Assembly: GCA_045634325.1 (NCBI GenBank) | Contig: JAZRAA010000048.1 | Coordinates: 1 to 13,375, forward strand | DNA length: 13,375 bases | Origin: URNF01 sp045634325 | GTDB taxonomy: Bacteria > Bacillota > Clostridia > Oscillospirales > Acutalibacteraceae | Direction of reading: 5' to 3' | In this document: positions 6,183-13,375 of the stretch, piece by piece | Numbering within the stretch: the first letter of the stretch is position 1 | Layout of the letters: each line of letters starts with the position of its first letter | Position numbers and translations under genes: made by a program | The notes under the pieces: model-generated | What the model was told of the DNA's origin: nothing | What the model saw: the letters and a program-made list of their open reading frames with translations, nothing else | Databases searched by the model: none

Positions 6183-7787
6183 TTATTTGTAGTTCTTGTC
6201 AAAATCCTTTTTGAAGTCAGCGAAGTTTTCTTTGATCTTCTTGTTCGCTTTAACGATCGGTTCGTCCAAACCTGCACCGGAGGTATCTTTACCGTCGGTG
6301 ATTTCGTTCATAGCGTCGATCCAATCCTGAGACGTATACACCTCTTCCACGGACGGAACCAGCTTGAAGCTGTCGGCACGGCCGCAGTTGGAGATGTTTT
6401 TCACAAGATATTCGTCCACTTCGTTGGTGCAGGTCAAGTCGTTGAACTTCTTAGCAACTTCTTTGCTGGTAGTGGTCGGATAGAAGATGTGAGAGTTCAG
6501 GTTGTATTTGCCTTCCTGAGAATCCTCGTACATGGTCAAACGAGCCAAGTTGCCGTTGGTGGTGAAGGTCATGAAACGCAACACTTGATAGCAAGCATCC
6601 ATACGGTCGGCCGGGGTGGATTTGGTGATGAAGCAATGGTCAACGTGCATCATCATTTTGCCGTCTTGGTTGGGCATGGTCCACATTTTCCAGTTGAACT
6701 TGTAGTTCTTCATGCTGGTTTCTACAACCCAGGTACCGCAATCCTTCATCAACGCTTTGCCGGTTCTCCAGCAATCATAGTAGTTGGTCACGCCGAGTTT
6801 CTGCTGCAGCAGGTTAGTGCCCGCAGTTTCGGACTGTTGTTGCTGCCAGCCTTCAGCGCCGGGGATCAAACGGAATTCACGCATCATTTTGTAACCCGTT
6901 TTCAAAGCGTTTGCATTGAATTCTTGGGTTTTGTAGTTATAGGTTTTAGCACCATATCTGTCACCGGACTCGGAAGCGACATAGTAGATAATGCGCTCAC
7001 GGGTTTCGGTCTGATCTTCCAGAGCTACGCAGATGCCTTGGTTGAAGAATTCACCGGCAGTACGCAGATACTTCTGGTAATCATCGAAGCTCCATTCGAG
7101 TTTCGGCAGATCCATGTTAATTTTCGGGAGAAGATCAGTATTGAACACGGTCACTTCGAAAGTAGCCTGATGCGGCACCGCGAACAACTCACCATAGTAG
7201 GTGTAGTCGTTCTTGATGTTAGCAGGGATGTTCTTTGCCTCAGGGTCTTTGTTCACATAGTCGGTGATGGGAGCAATCCAGCCTTGAGACAAGTAGGTGG
7301 GCAACGGACCCGCTTCGTCCCAGATGATGTTCGCGGCAGTGTTGGTCTTCATACGAGTAGACAAATACTCGCGCGCGTCATCATACTGAGAATGTTGCCA
7401 ATAGTCAAATTCGAATTTGATATTGGGATACAGTTTCTGCATGATGTCGAACATTGCTTCGTAGTCGGTAGGACGCACGGTGTCGACAGCGATAGAAACG
7501 GTGCCTTCGATGTCATAGTTTGCGCCTGCATCCTCAACAGGAGTGAAGTCCAGCATATCTGCTTCGTTCTTGGAAGGACGAGTTACCTTGCTTCCCTCTG
7601 CTTGTGTGTTTTGGGTTTCTTTTGCAGTAGTGGTCTTTTTGGTTTTGGTAGATTTCTCGCCATCCTGCGTCTTTTGGACGGTTTCAACGATTTCTTCGCT
7701 CAACCAAACTTCTTGGGGGCCGGTACAGCCCGCGATGGAAAGCACCATCAAAGTGGCAAGCACAAGCGCCAGCATTTTCTTTGCCAT
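6183..7787 (-). CDS. ABC transporter sugar-binding lipoprotein (extracellular solute-binding protein family 1)
   Basis: The product (534 aa) is a lipoprotein: basic MAKK, a hydrophobic stretch, and lipobox IAGC with the acylated Cys at 21. Residues about 22-90 form a hydrophilic, Thr/Lys/Glu-rich linker that would hold the binding domain off the membrane. From about residue 93 the sequence has the pattern of carbohydrate-binding family 1 proteins: an opening strand (GTVSIAVD), a helix and YPNIKFEFDYW, then an A-N-I-I-W-D-E stretch, followed by ELFAVPHQ and the FNTDLL region; the C-terminal half is rich in aromatic residues. It should deliver an oligosaccharide to an ABC permease. No permease or ATPase gene is beside it, which is unusual; the neighbours are a giant surface protein and a GH31. 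The ATG at 7787 is chosen because AGAGGA lies 8 nt upstream, while an in-frame ATG at 7814 has no ribosome site. The ligand is unknown; the neighbouring rhamnosidase suggests a rhamnose-containing saccharide. Confidence 0.88.
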   Translation of the reverse strand: MAKKMLALVLATLMVLSIAGCTGPQEVWLSEEIVETVQKTQDGEKSTKTKKTTTAKETQNTQAEGSKVTRPSKNEADMLDFTPVEDAGANYDIEGTVSIAVDTVRPTDYEAMFDIMQKLYPNIKFEFDYWQHSQYDDAREYLSTRMKTNTAANIIWDEAGPLPTYLSQGWIAPITDYVNKDPEAKNIPANIKNDYTYYGELFAVPHQATFEVTVFNTDLLPKINMDLPKLEWSFDDYQKYLRTAGEFFNQGICVALEDQTETRERIIYYVASESGDRYGAKTYNYKTQEFNANALKTGYKMMREFRLIPGAEGWQQQQSETAGTNLLQQKLGVTNYYDCWRTGKALMKDCGTWVVETSMKNYKFNWKMWTMPNQDGKMMMHVDHCFITKSTPADRMDACYQVLRFMTFTTNGNLARLTMYEDSQEGKYNLNSHIFYPTTTSKEVAKKFNDLTCTNEVDEYLVKNISNCGRADSFKLVPSVEEVYTSQDWIDAMNEITDGKDTSGAGLDEPIVKANKKIKENFADFKKDFDKNYK

Positions 7788-7795
7788 AATACAAT

Positions 7796-7801
7796 TCCTC
7801 T
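7796..7801 (-). promoter_or_regulatory. Ribosome binding site deciding the start of the binding-protein gene
   Basis: The minus strand reads AGAGGA with an 8-nt spacer to the ATG at 7787-7785. It places the start directly before the lipoprotein signal peptide and rejects the ATG at 7814. Confidence 0.8.
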
Positions 7802-7815
7802 TTTCTTTATTCATT

Positions 7816-7844
7816 ATTATATACCGTTATACCACAGTATTGCT
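7816..7844 (-). promoter_or_regulatory. Possible weak internal promoter before the binding-protein gene
   Basis: The minus strand carries TATAAT at 7816-7821 and, just upstream, an extended -10-like TGGTATAAC. No good -35 box is found at 16-18 nt (AGCAAT or GCAATA). The 77-nt gap between the giant gene's stop and the ATG at 7787 has no terminator hairpin, so read-through from upstream is expected. This site would only add a boost for the binding protein and the genes after it. Confidence 0.25.
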
Positions 7845-7864
7845 GATGAAATAATGGGGAAAAC

Positions 7865-10800
7865 TTATTCCGCCACGTGTTCCTTATCCCAATCGAACAG
7901 CCAAAAATCTTTAGAGGGCTTCCAACCAACGAACTCGGGTTTGATGTCCTCGGTGCTGTATCCTCTTGCTGCCGTTTTGAACGGAACTTCTACGCCCGTG
8001 TCGTCCAAAGCGGTCAACTGGAAGTTGTCAAAGGAACTATTGTTGCCATAACTGGCAAGGCCGACCAGGCCGCCGACGGCATTACTGTCGAGAACCATAT
8101 ACACAGTCATCGAATTGTCAATTTGCAACGCCATCACGCCGTCCACAACGGTAATCACCATGTGGTGCCAGGCGTCTTTGTCGTAGGACTGCATGAAATC
8201 ATAGCCTTCCGGTTCAAAGAAGAAGCGTTCCGGCTGGAAGCCGTCGATGTTACCGACAACGTTGATGTGGCCTTCCTGTTCGAGATAGCACCACACGCCG
8301 CCCTTCTTGGTGACTTCAGTTGTTAAGAAGCCTGTGTTGTCACCGTTCGCACGGGAGAAATAGGTTCTATCCAAGGCGTAATACATGGTTTCGGGGTCTT
8401 GGATACCCACTATCAAGTAGTTATACCACCAAGTATCGCCTCTCTTGACATCCATCTCCACACGGAAGTTCAAAAGGTTTTCATTCCGCAATACCAGAGA
8501 AGAAACGTCACTCAAGCGCTGTGTCGGGGCTGCGCCGGGTTTCAACGCAATATACGAGTTGGTTACCGTGCCGTCCGCATTCAGTTTCCACTTATCCGTC
8601 ACTTCATCAGCTTTGACAAGTTCGCCCTTGTATGCAGACCAGTAATATTCCTCCGTACCTTCTCTCTCTTCCGCAGTACCGTACCAATAATCCCTATCTT
8701 TTCTCTTTTCGGAATAGTATGCATCGAAATCGAGGAAATCATTGGGATGGTCGAAATAGTATTTGCGGCTGGTCAAGGTGTTGAAATCACCGTTGATACG
8801 GTTTTTCACCTTCATCTTCACATCGAAAGTGGAAACCAGCGACAGATTTTTCAGCGGTTCCATACCCACTTTAAAGGTGAACGTGCCTTCTTTGTAGGAA
8901 CGGTAGTCATCGCTGTTGAACGCCAAAATCACCGGATATTCATATCCGTTTTCATCCACACCGTATATGGTGCTGTCTTGCGGCAATTGCAACGTTTGAC
9001 CCGCTTTACGGTCGATTTCCTGTGTAGCAAGTTCGCCGAGGTCTACTTCACAATCAACCAATTCAACCGCCTTTGCATCCAGGTCGGTGATACGCACATT
9101 GTCAATCACCACGATCGGATTGTTAAGAGCGAAGTAGATGTAACCGGCTTGATAGGTTTCGGGAAGGTCGAAGATCGCCGCTTTGCTGCCGTCCAAAGAC
9201 ACATACAACTTCCCTTCGGAAACCACCAATTGCAAGTGATGCGTGCCTCTGTCGGTGTAATCAAAGTAACCGTTTATGTCGGTTCCTTTGGTGCCGTCAT
9301 CCAGCGCATAGTAGAAATGCGCATTGCCTTTCCTGTTTTCTACGTCGCTGGAGAGGAAGAAGGTGTAACCACCGTTTTCATTGGAATGATACACACCGTC
9401 TGCGCCGCCCTGTGCGCCGAAACCAACCTGCGTCCACAGATTGTGGCCGGTGAAGTCTATATCGAGTACAAAGTTCTCATATTTCCGCGTGTTCAGTACC
9501 GCCACACCCAAGTTAGCATTATACGGTGCCATAACTGCGGAATTATGTTTCCATTGACTGCCGCCCAGTTCCACACCTTCCACCAGCTTTTCGCCGGAGC
9601 GATACAGGCTGGATTCCCTAAAGTGCAACGCGCCGTTTTTCACGTACCAGTTGCTCGTTTTTTCGCCGGTGGTGGTAATCAGCGGTTGACGGAGCGTATT
9701 CCATTCAGGCAAGAAATACGTGTCGAAAAGCTCCATTTGGCTTTCGTCCGAGAAATCGTACAACACGGTGTTTTCCGCATCGTAGTAATCAACCGGTTGA
9801 CGGGTGCCGGTGCCAAAGTCCACCGGATTGCCCTCGTCATCCAACTGGGTGACTACCAAAGCTTTCACGCCTTTGTACGCATTGGATACCGACAGCGCCA
9901 TGTAACCTGCATCGCTGCGTTTCAGGGTAGCAGGTGCATCTGTGTTTTCCCAAATAACAGCGCCGTCCATATCTTTGATAACCACGGTGAGTGTATCGCC
10001 GAGTGCTTTGACCGTGACAGTATACTCGTCATAGTCAGCAAGTGCAGCGATTTCCTCGTTCACATATCGCAAGGTGTTCACAGTCTCGTCGTCGGGACCG
10101 TTTTCTTTACGGCCGTGGTCTTCGCCGCTGCCGATGGTGATACCGTGTTTGCCGTCTTGGTCAACACCGATAATCACCGTTTCCTGTTCGGGGAAGACGA
10201 GCTGTGTCTGGTTTGCGTAATAGCCGTCGGTGCAGATAACGTGGTTGTAATCTGCGCTGCGGAACGAGAGGGTGATAGCGCCTTCGTTGTGGTCATCCAC
10301 GACAATATAAGTCGCTTCAAAATTTTTAAGCTGTGCGTAATTGCCGTTGGGCGCTTTCAAGGTCAGCACCTCGGTTTTACGCATCATTTCGCCATCATTA
10401 TGATGGGCATCCTTGCGTTGCAACATACCCTCTGCGCCGATGCGCCAGTAAGAGCCGCCCGGACACATGGGGTCTTCTTCAAATGCAACGCTGGATTGTC
10501 CTGCATACGCGCGTTCTACCGCATGACGCAGGTTATTGTTGTAGAACAGACCGAAACGTTCATTCAAGAATGCGTTGATTTCGGTATCCGTCTCTTTGGA
10601 CACATAATAGCCCTCGGTATCGAATTTACCTTCAGCCAACTCGGCAAGCTTAGCGAAGTCTGCTTCGAAACGCACCACGCTGCCGTCGCCGGGGACGATG
10701 TGTCCGTCGACTACTTCAACCGTAGTGGCCGCACCGGCCGCCATGAACTTAGAAGTCGCAAAACGCACTTCATAGGTCCCTGCTTCCAAACCGGTCAGTT

Positions 10801-13375
10801 GAGTCGTTCCCGTGGGAACTGCCAACCAAGCATTTGTGCCGAGCAATCTGTATTCATAAGCAACATCTGCCGCAAAACCGATGATTCTGCGCAAGTCGCC
10901 TCTAATGCCGACAGGTGCGCCAACCTCTTCTCTGTAAATGGGTGCAATGTCGATGTCAGAGAGAGCGCTGGCACTGTTGGCAACGTTGAAATACATATAG
11001 CCGGGGCCGTCGTTGTGTTTGAGTTCCTTGTCGGTCACCTCATAGTAAACGGTATTGCCGTCCAAAGAGGTAACTTTCAGGTCCATCTTGTTCTTCACAA
11101 CTTTGATTTCAACGTGTACAGGTTCTTCCATAGTGACGTTATCCGCCCAAGCAATGCGATATTCACTGCTTTCCAAATCCGCCCACTGGAAGTCTACCGC
11201 CACGCCGTCATAAATGACCAGTTCGTTGCGGGTGAACACCAGCGTGGTCGCATCTGCATACGCACCGGATGCCGAGGTCAATCTTGCGGGCTGTTTAGAA
11301 CGGAAGGTGAAGGTGATTGCACCACCCTGGTAGCCGTTTTCTTTATTATTGGAGTCGTTGAGAGCGCTGTGATGCTCCAAATTGAACGATGCTTCGAAAT
11401 CCGGCGCAACAATCGGTGCGTTATCCAATTTCGGCACGATGGACATCTGCTTTCTAAACAATTCGCCCCACGTGCAAACCCATTCATATTGCGCACGCAG
11501 CCATTTGTTTGCATGGATATACCAAGAAACACCGCCGCGGTCAACATCCTCACAAAGCTCTTGACTATTTTGATACGGCGTTGCCATTTTATAGACGTTG
11601 CCGTCCGACGCAATGTGATAGAAATCGAATTTGTTGGTCAACCAAGCATTGATGCCGGGGTCTGCCTCAGAGAAGATATACGAGCCGTCTTCCCCATACT
11701 GACCATTGGTCAACTGCTGCAGTTTTGAGAAATCTGCGCTAAAGTGTACGCGACCGTCATCGTCTTCATCATCCTCGTCGTCGGGGATGTTGTCTTCGCT
11801 AAACACTTCGATGGTAGCCGCAGCACCTGTTGCCATAAAGTCGGTGGCCGCATAGCGTACTTCATACGTGCCTTTTTCCAAATCCGACAATTCGGTGGTG
11901 CCCAAGGGGATTGCCGTCCATTTCTTAGCAGAAGCGAGTTTGTATTCATACGCAACGCCGGAGCTGAAGCCGGTGATTCTGTAGAAACCGCCTTTTACTT
12001 CGGTGGGAGCGCCCACTTCGCTTCTGTAAATCGGTGTAATGTCAATGTTTGCCAGTGCACCGTCGCTGTTTGCAACGTTGAAATACATGTAACCGGGGCC
12101 ATCGCTGTGTTTCAGTTCCTTGTCGGTCACTTCATAATAGACGACACTGCCGTCCAAAGAAGTAACTTTCAGGTCCATTTTGTTTCCGACAACCTTGATT
12201 TCCACGTGTGCGGAATCCGCAGTGCCGTTTTCAAAAGGAATGCGGTTTTCGCTGACCAATAAATCCTGCCAGCTGAAATCAACAGCCGTACCGTCATACA
12301 GCACCAGTTCGTCACGGGTAAACACCAAAGTAGTCGCATCCGCATACGCGCCGGAAGTCGAAGTCAATTTCGCCGGCTGGTTGGAACGGAACGTGAAGGT
12401 GATAGCATCACCGGTGTAACCGGTTTCCGTATTTTCGGGGTCATTGGGCCAGCTGTGATGTCCCAAATCGAAAGAGGCTTCGAAATCGGGCGCAACAATC
12501 GCTGTGTTATCCAGTTTCGGCACGATGGACATCTGTTTTCTGAACAATTCGCCGGTGGAATTTGCACCCTCGAATTTCGCACGCAACCAATCGCCGTTAT
12601 ACGATTTCCAACGCGCCCCTCCTGCGGGGTACGTGAACGGGTCTTCTAAAATTTCATCACTGGTTTGATACGGCGTTTTCATTTTATAAATGTTGCCGTC
12701 ATGTGCGATGTGATAGAAATCAAATCTACTGTTCAGATAGGCATTTACGTTCACATCATCCTGGTTGAACGCAATCATGCCATGTTCATCGGGTTCGGTT
12801 TCCACCAAATCAAACAATGCCTCAAAGTCCGCTGTGAAATGCATCGTATCTTTTGGGTAAACATCGTCTACTTCTACCGTGGTCGCCGTACTTGCAGCCA
12901 TATACTTTGAAGCCGCAAAACGCACTTCATAGGTGCCCGCAGGCAAATCCTTCAACTGCGTTGCGCCCGCTTTAACAGCCGTCCAAGTGTCAGCATCGAC
13001 CGACTTGTATTCATACGAAGCGGTAGAATTGAAGCCGGAGATTTTGCGAATACCGCCTACAAGGCCGGCGGGAGCATCCACTTGGTCTCTATAAATAGGA
13101 GTAATATGGATATTTGCCAGTGCAGCGGCACTGTTTGCCACGTTGAAATACATGTAGCCGGGGGCGTCGCTGTGTACCAAGGGCATAGCAGTCGCCTCAT
13201 AGTAAACAACACTGCCGTCCAAAGAGGTGACTTTCAGGTCCATTTTATTTTTGACGACCTTGATTTCAACGTGCGCTGCATCCGCAGTGCCGTTTTCCCA
13301 AGCAATACGATTTTCGCTGTTCAGCAAATCTTGCCAGCTGTAATCAACAGCCGTGCCGTCATAAATCACCAATTC
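7865..13375 (-). CDS. Giant repetitive surface protein with LamG-like domains, 5' end outside window
   Basis: The 3' part of a very large gene is visible: 1836 codons, open at the right edge and ending in TAA at 7867-7865. Counting from the edge, residues 1-176 are the end of one repeat. Two full repeats of about 360 residues follow (178-542 and 543-900), then a diverged, shortened one (901-1190). Each full repeat has a beta-sandwich half (ADF motif, GELFRKQMS, KVTSLDG, GYMYFNVANS) and an Ig/FN3-like half (YEYK, W, AVP or AIP, GTYEVR). After the repeats come a concanavalin/LamG-like domain (about 1203-1430, ending in VVIDNVRITDLD), a beta domain (1437-1520), and a second LamG-like domain (about 1527-1790, with WHHMVITVVDGVMALQIDN and SFDNFQL). 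No hydrolase motif, LPxTG signal, S-layer repeat or C-terminal membrane helix is seen; anchoring, if any, must be in the missing N-terminal part. It probably binds polysaccharide at the cell surface. It heads the visible operon. The exact function is not recognised. Confidence 0.87.
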   Translation of the reverse strand, partial: ELVIYDGTAVDYSWQDLLNSENRIAWENGTADAAHVEIKVVKNKMDLKVTSLDGSVVYYEATAMPLVHSDAPGYMYFNVANSAAALANIHITPIYRDQVDAPAGLVGGIRKISGFNSTASYEYKSVDADTWTAVKAGATQLKDLPAGTYEVRFAASKYMAASTATTVEVDDVYPKDTMHFTADFEALFDLVETEPDEHGMIAFNQDDVNVNAYLNSRFDFYHIAHDGNIYKMKTPYQTSDEILEDPFTYPAGGARWKSYNGDWLRAKFEGANSTGELFRKQMSIVPKLDNTAIVAPDFEASFDLGHHSWPNDPENTETGYTGDAITFTFRSNQPAKLTSTSGAYADATTLVFTRDELVLYDGTAVDFSWQDLLVSENRIPFENGTADSAHVEIKVVGNKMDLKVTSLDGSVVYYEVTDKELKHSDGPGYMYFNVANSDGALANIDITPIYRSEVGAPTEVKGGFYRITGFSSGVAYEYKLASAKKWTAIPLGTTELSDLEKGTYEVRYAATDFMATGAAATIEVFSEDNIPDDEDDEDDDGRVHFSADFSKLQQLTNGQYGEDGSYIFSEADPGINAWLTNKFDFYHIASDGNVYKMATPYQNSQELCEDVDRGGVSWYIHANKWLRAQYEWVCTWGELFRKQMSIVPKLDNAPIVAPDFEASFNLEHHSALNDSNNKENGYQGGAITFTFRSKQPARLTSASGAYADATTLVFTRNELVIYDGVAVDFQWADLESSEYRIAWADNVTMEEPVHVEIKVVKNKMDLKVTSLDGNTVYYEVTDKELKHNDGPGYMYFNVANSASALSDIDIAPIYREEVGAPVGIRGDLRRIIGFAADVAYEYRLLGTNAWLAVPTGTTQLTGLEAGTYEVRFATSKFMAAGAATTVEVVDGHIVPGDGSVVRFEADFAKLAELAEGKFDTEGYYVSKETDTEINAFLNERFGLFYNNNLRHAVERAYAGQSSVAFEEDPMCPGGSYWRIGAEGMLQRKDAHHNDGEMMRKTEVLTLKAPNGNYAQLKNFEATYIVVDDHNEGAITLSFRSADYNHVICTDGYYANQTQLVFPEQETVIIGVDQDGKHGITIGSGEDHGRKENGPDDETVNTLRYVNEEIAALADYDEYTVTVKALGDTLTVVIKDMDGAVIWENTDAPATLKRSDAGYMALSVSNAYKGVKALVVTQLDDEGNPVDFGTGTRQPVDYYDAENTVLYDFSDESQMELFDTYFLPEWNTLRQPLITTTGEKTSNWYVKNGALHFRESSLYRSGEKLVEGVELGGSQWKHNSAVMAPYNANLGVAVLNTRKYENFVLDIDFTGHNLWTQVGFGAQGGADGVYHSNENGGYTFFLSSDVENRKGNAHFYYALDDGTKGTDINGYFDYTDRGTHHLQLVVSEGKLYVSLDGSKAAIFDLPETYQAGYIYFALNNPIVVIDNVRITDLDAKAVELVDCEVDLGELATQEIDRKAGQTLQLPQDSTIYGVDENGYEYPVILAFNSDDYRSYKEGTFTFKVGMEPLKNLSLVSTFDVKMKVKNRINGDFNTLTSRKYYFDHPNDFLDFDAYYSEKRKDRDYWYGTAEEREGTEEYYWSAYKGELVKADEVTDKWKLNADGTVTNSYIALKPGAAPTQRLSDVSSLVLRNENLLNFRVEMDVKRGDTWWYNYLIVGIQDPETMYYALDRTYFSRANGDNTGFLTTEVTKKGGVWCYLEQEGHINVVGNIDGFQPERFFFEPEGYDFMQSYDKDAWHHMVITVVDGVMALQIDNSMTVYMVLDSNAVGGLVGLASYGNNSSFDNFQLTALDDTGVEVPFKTAARGYSTEDIKPEFVGWKPSKDFWLFDWDKEHVAE
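9805..10672 (-). repeat. Diverged third copy of the protein repeat (lacks the Ig/FN3-like half)
   Basis: The copy starts with RFEADFAKL and keeps NAFLNERF, GE at NDGEMMRK, KNFEAT, ITLSFRS and GYMALSVSN, in the same order as the full repeats. It has an inserted segment with HGITIGSGEDHG and lacks the GTYEVR half, passing instead into the first LamG-like domain. Its KNFEAT motif is shared with the left-edge protein, so it may be closest to the ancestral form. Confidence 0.8.
10673..11746 (-). repeat. Second full tandem repeat (about 358 codons)
   Basis: The copy runs from HFSADFSKL to the VVDGHIVPG linker. It shares long near-identical stretches with the copy to its right, for example GELFRKQMSIVPKLDN, SGAYADATTLVFTR and NKMDLKVTSLDG. 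It differs in the middle by a seven-residue net length change and by WADNVTMEEPVHVE where the other copies have ENGTAD. Similarity is obvious at the DNA level too (compare 11395-11470 with 12480-12555). Confidence 0.9.
11747..12841 (-). repeat. First full tandem repeat (about 365 codons), ending in an acidic linker
   Basis: The copy runs from HFTADFEAL to an Asp/Glu run at 11753-11803 that separates it from the next copy. The other boundaries carry short neutral linkers (VYPKD, HIVPGDGS), so the acidic run is specific to this junction. The unit has both halves: the beta-sandwich half and the Ig/FN3-like half ending GTYEVRYAATDFMATG. Confidence 0.9.
12842..13375 (-). repeat. Partial tandem repeat cut by the right edge
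   Basis: Only the last 178 residues of this copy are inside the window, beginning at ELVIYDGTAVD. It is very like the next copy (ENGTAD-A/S-AHVEIKVV, KVTSLDGSVVYYE), so the tandem array clearly continues beyond the window, and the full number of copies is unknown. Confidence 0.88.

Noticed and set aside
7788..7814. A 9-residue N-terminal extension of the binding lipoprotein
   Set aside because: The upstream ATG has no ribosome site and would place extra charged residues before a complete lipoprotein signal peptide.
6489..8051. A plus-strand open reading frame of 520 codons opposite the binding-protein gene
   Set aside because: It is antisense to the lipoprotein, crosses a gene boundary on the other strand, and has no domain pattern of its own.
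8399..11728. A plus-strand open reading frame of 1109 codons opposite the giant gene
   Set aside because: It is antisense to a clearly homologous, repeat-structured protein. Its own translation has no recognisable domain, and it exists because the minus-strand gene rarely uses codons whose complement is a stop.
13370..13372. A TTG start codon for the giant gene near the right edge
   Set aside because: The reading frame is open to the last base, and the residues ELVIYDG match the middle of the other repeats, so the gene continues outside the window.
9805..13375. CRISPR array or non-coding tandem repeats
   Set aside because: The repeats are about 1.1 kb long, in frame, and encode a continuous protein with conserved motifs; there are no short repeats with spacers.

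Overview
The window looks like part of a glycan-utilisation locus from a Gram-positive, Clostridia-type bacterium (Bacillota). The reasons are strong AGGAG-type ribosome binding sites, a lipoprotein solute-binding protein, a hydrolase held by a C-terminal membrane helix, and no sign of SusC/SusD or TonB genes. GC content is near one half. The genus cannot be read from the sequence; a gut or rumen commensal is plausible but is an inference.

All five genes lie on the minus strand, so transcription runs from high to low coordinates. From right to left: (1) the C-terminal 1836 residues of a giant secreted protein, open at the right edge, with tandem beta-sandwich repeats of about 360 residues and two concanavalin/LamG-like domains (7865-13375); (2) a lipoprotein ABC sugar-binding protein (6183-7787); (3) a secreted, membrane-tethered GH31 glycosidase with a discoidin-like domain (2842-6144); (4) a cytoplasmic GH78 alpha-L-rhamnosidase (796-2712); (5) an intrinsic terminator (714-748); (6) a new promoter and leader (537-713); (7) the first 178 residues of a second secreted protein, cut by the left edge (1-536). 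Its N-terminal domain is recognisably related to the repeats of the giant protein.

Genes 1-4 are closely spaced and no intrinsic terminator separates them. They probably form one transcript ending at 714-748, although a weak internal promoter before the binding protein is possible. Inferred model: the giant protein binds a glycan at the surface, the tethered GH31 trims it outside, the lipoprotein captures the released oligosaccharide, and the cytoplasmic rhamnosidase removes L-rhamnose after import. No permease or ATPase gene is present, so the transporter must be encoded elsewhere.

The most unusual points are the GH31 enzyme, the repeat family and the terminator-like hairpin at 2763-2796. 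The GH31 resembles sulfoquinovosidases around its catalytic residues but has lost the sulfonate-binding segment. The repeats show a divergence gradient and occur in proteins at both ends of the cluster. No RNA genes, insertion sequences, CRISPR arrays or plus-strand genes could be supported; the long plus-strand reading frames are antisense shadows.
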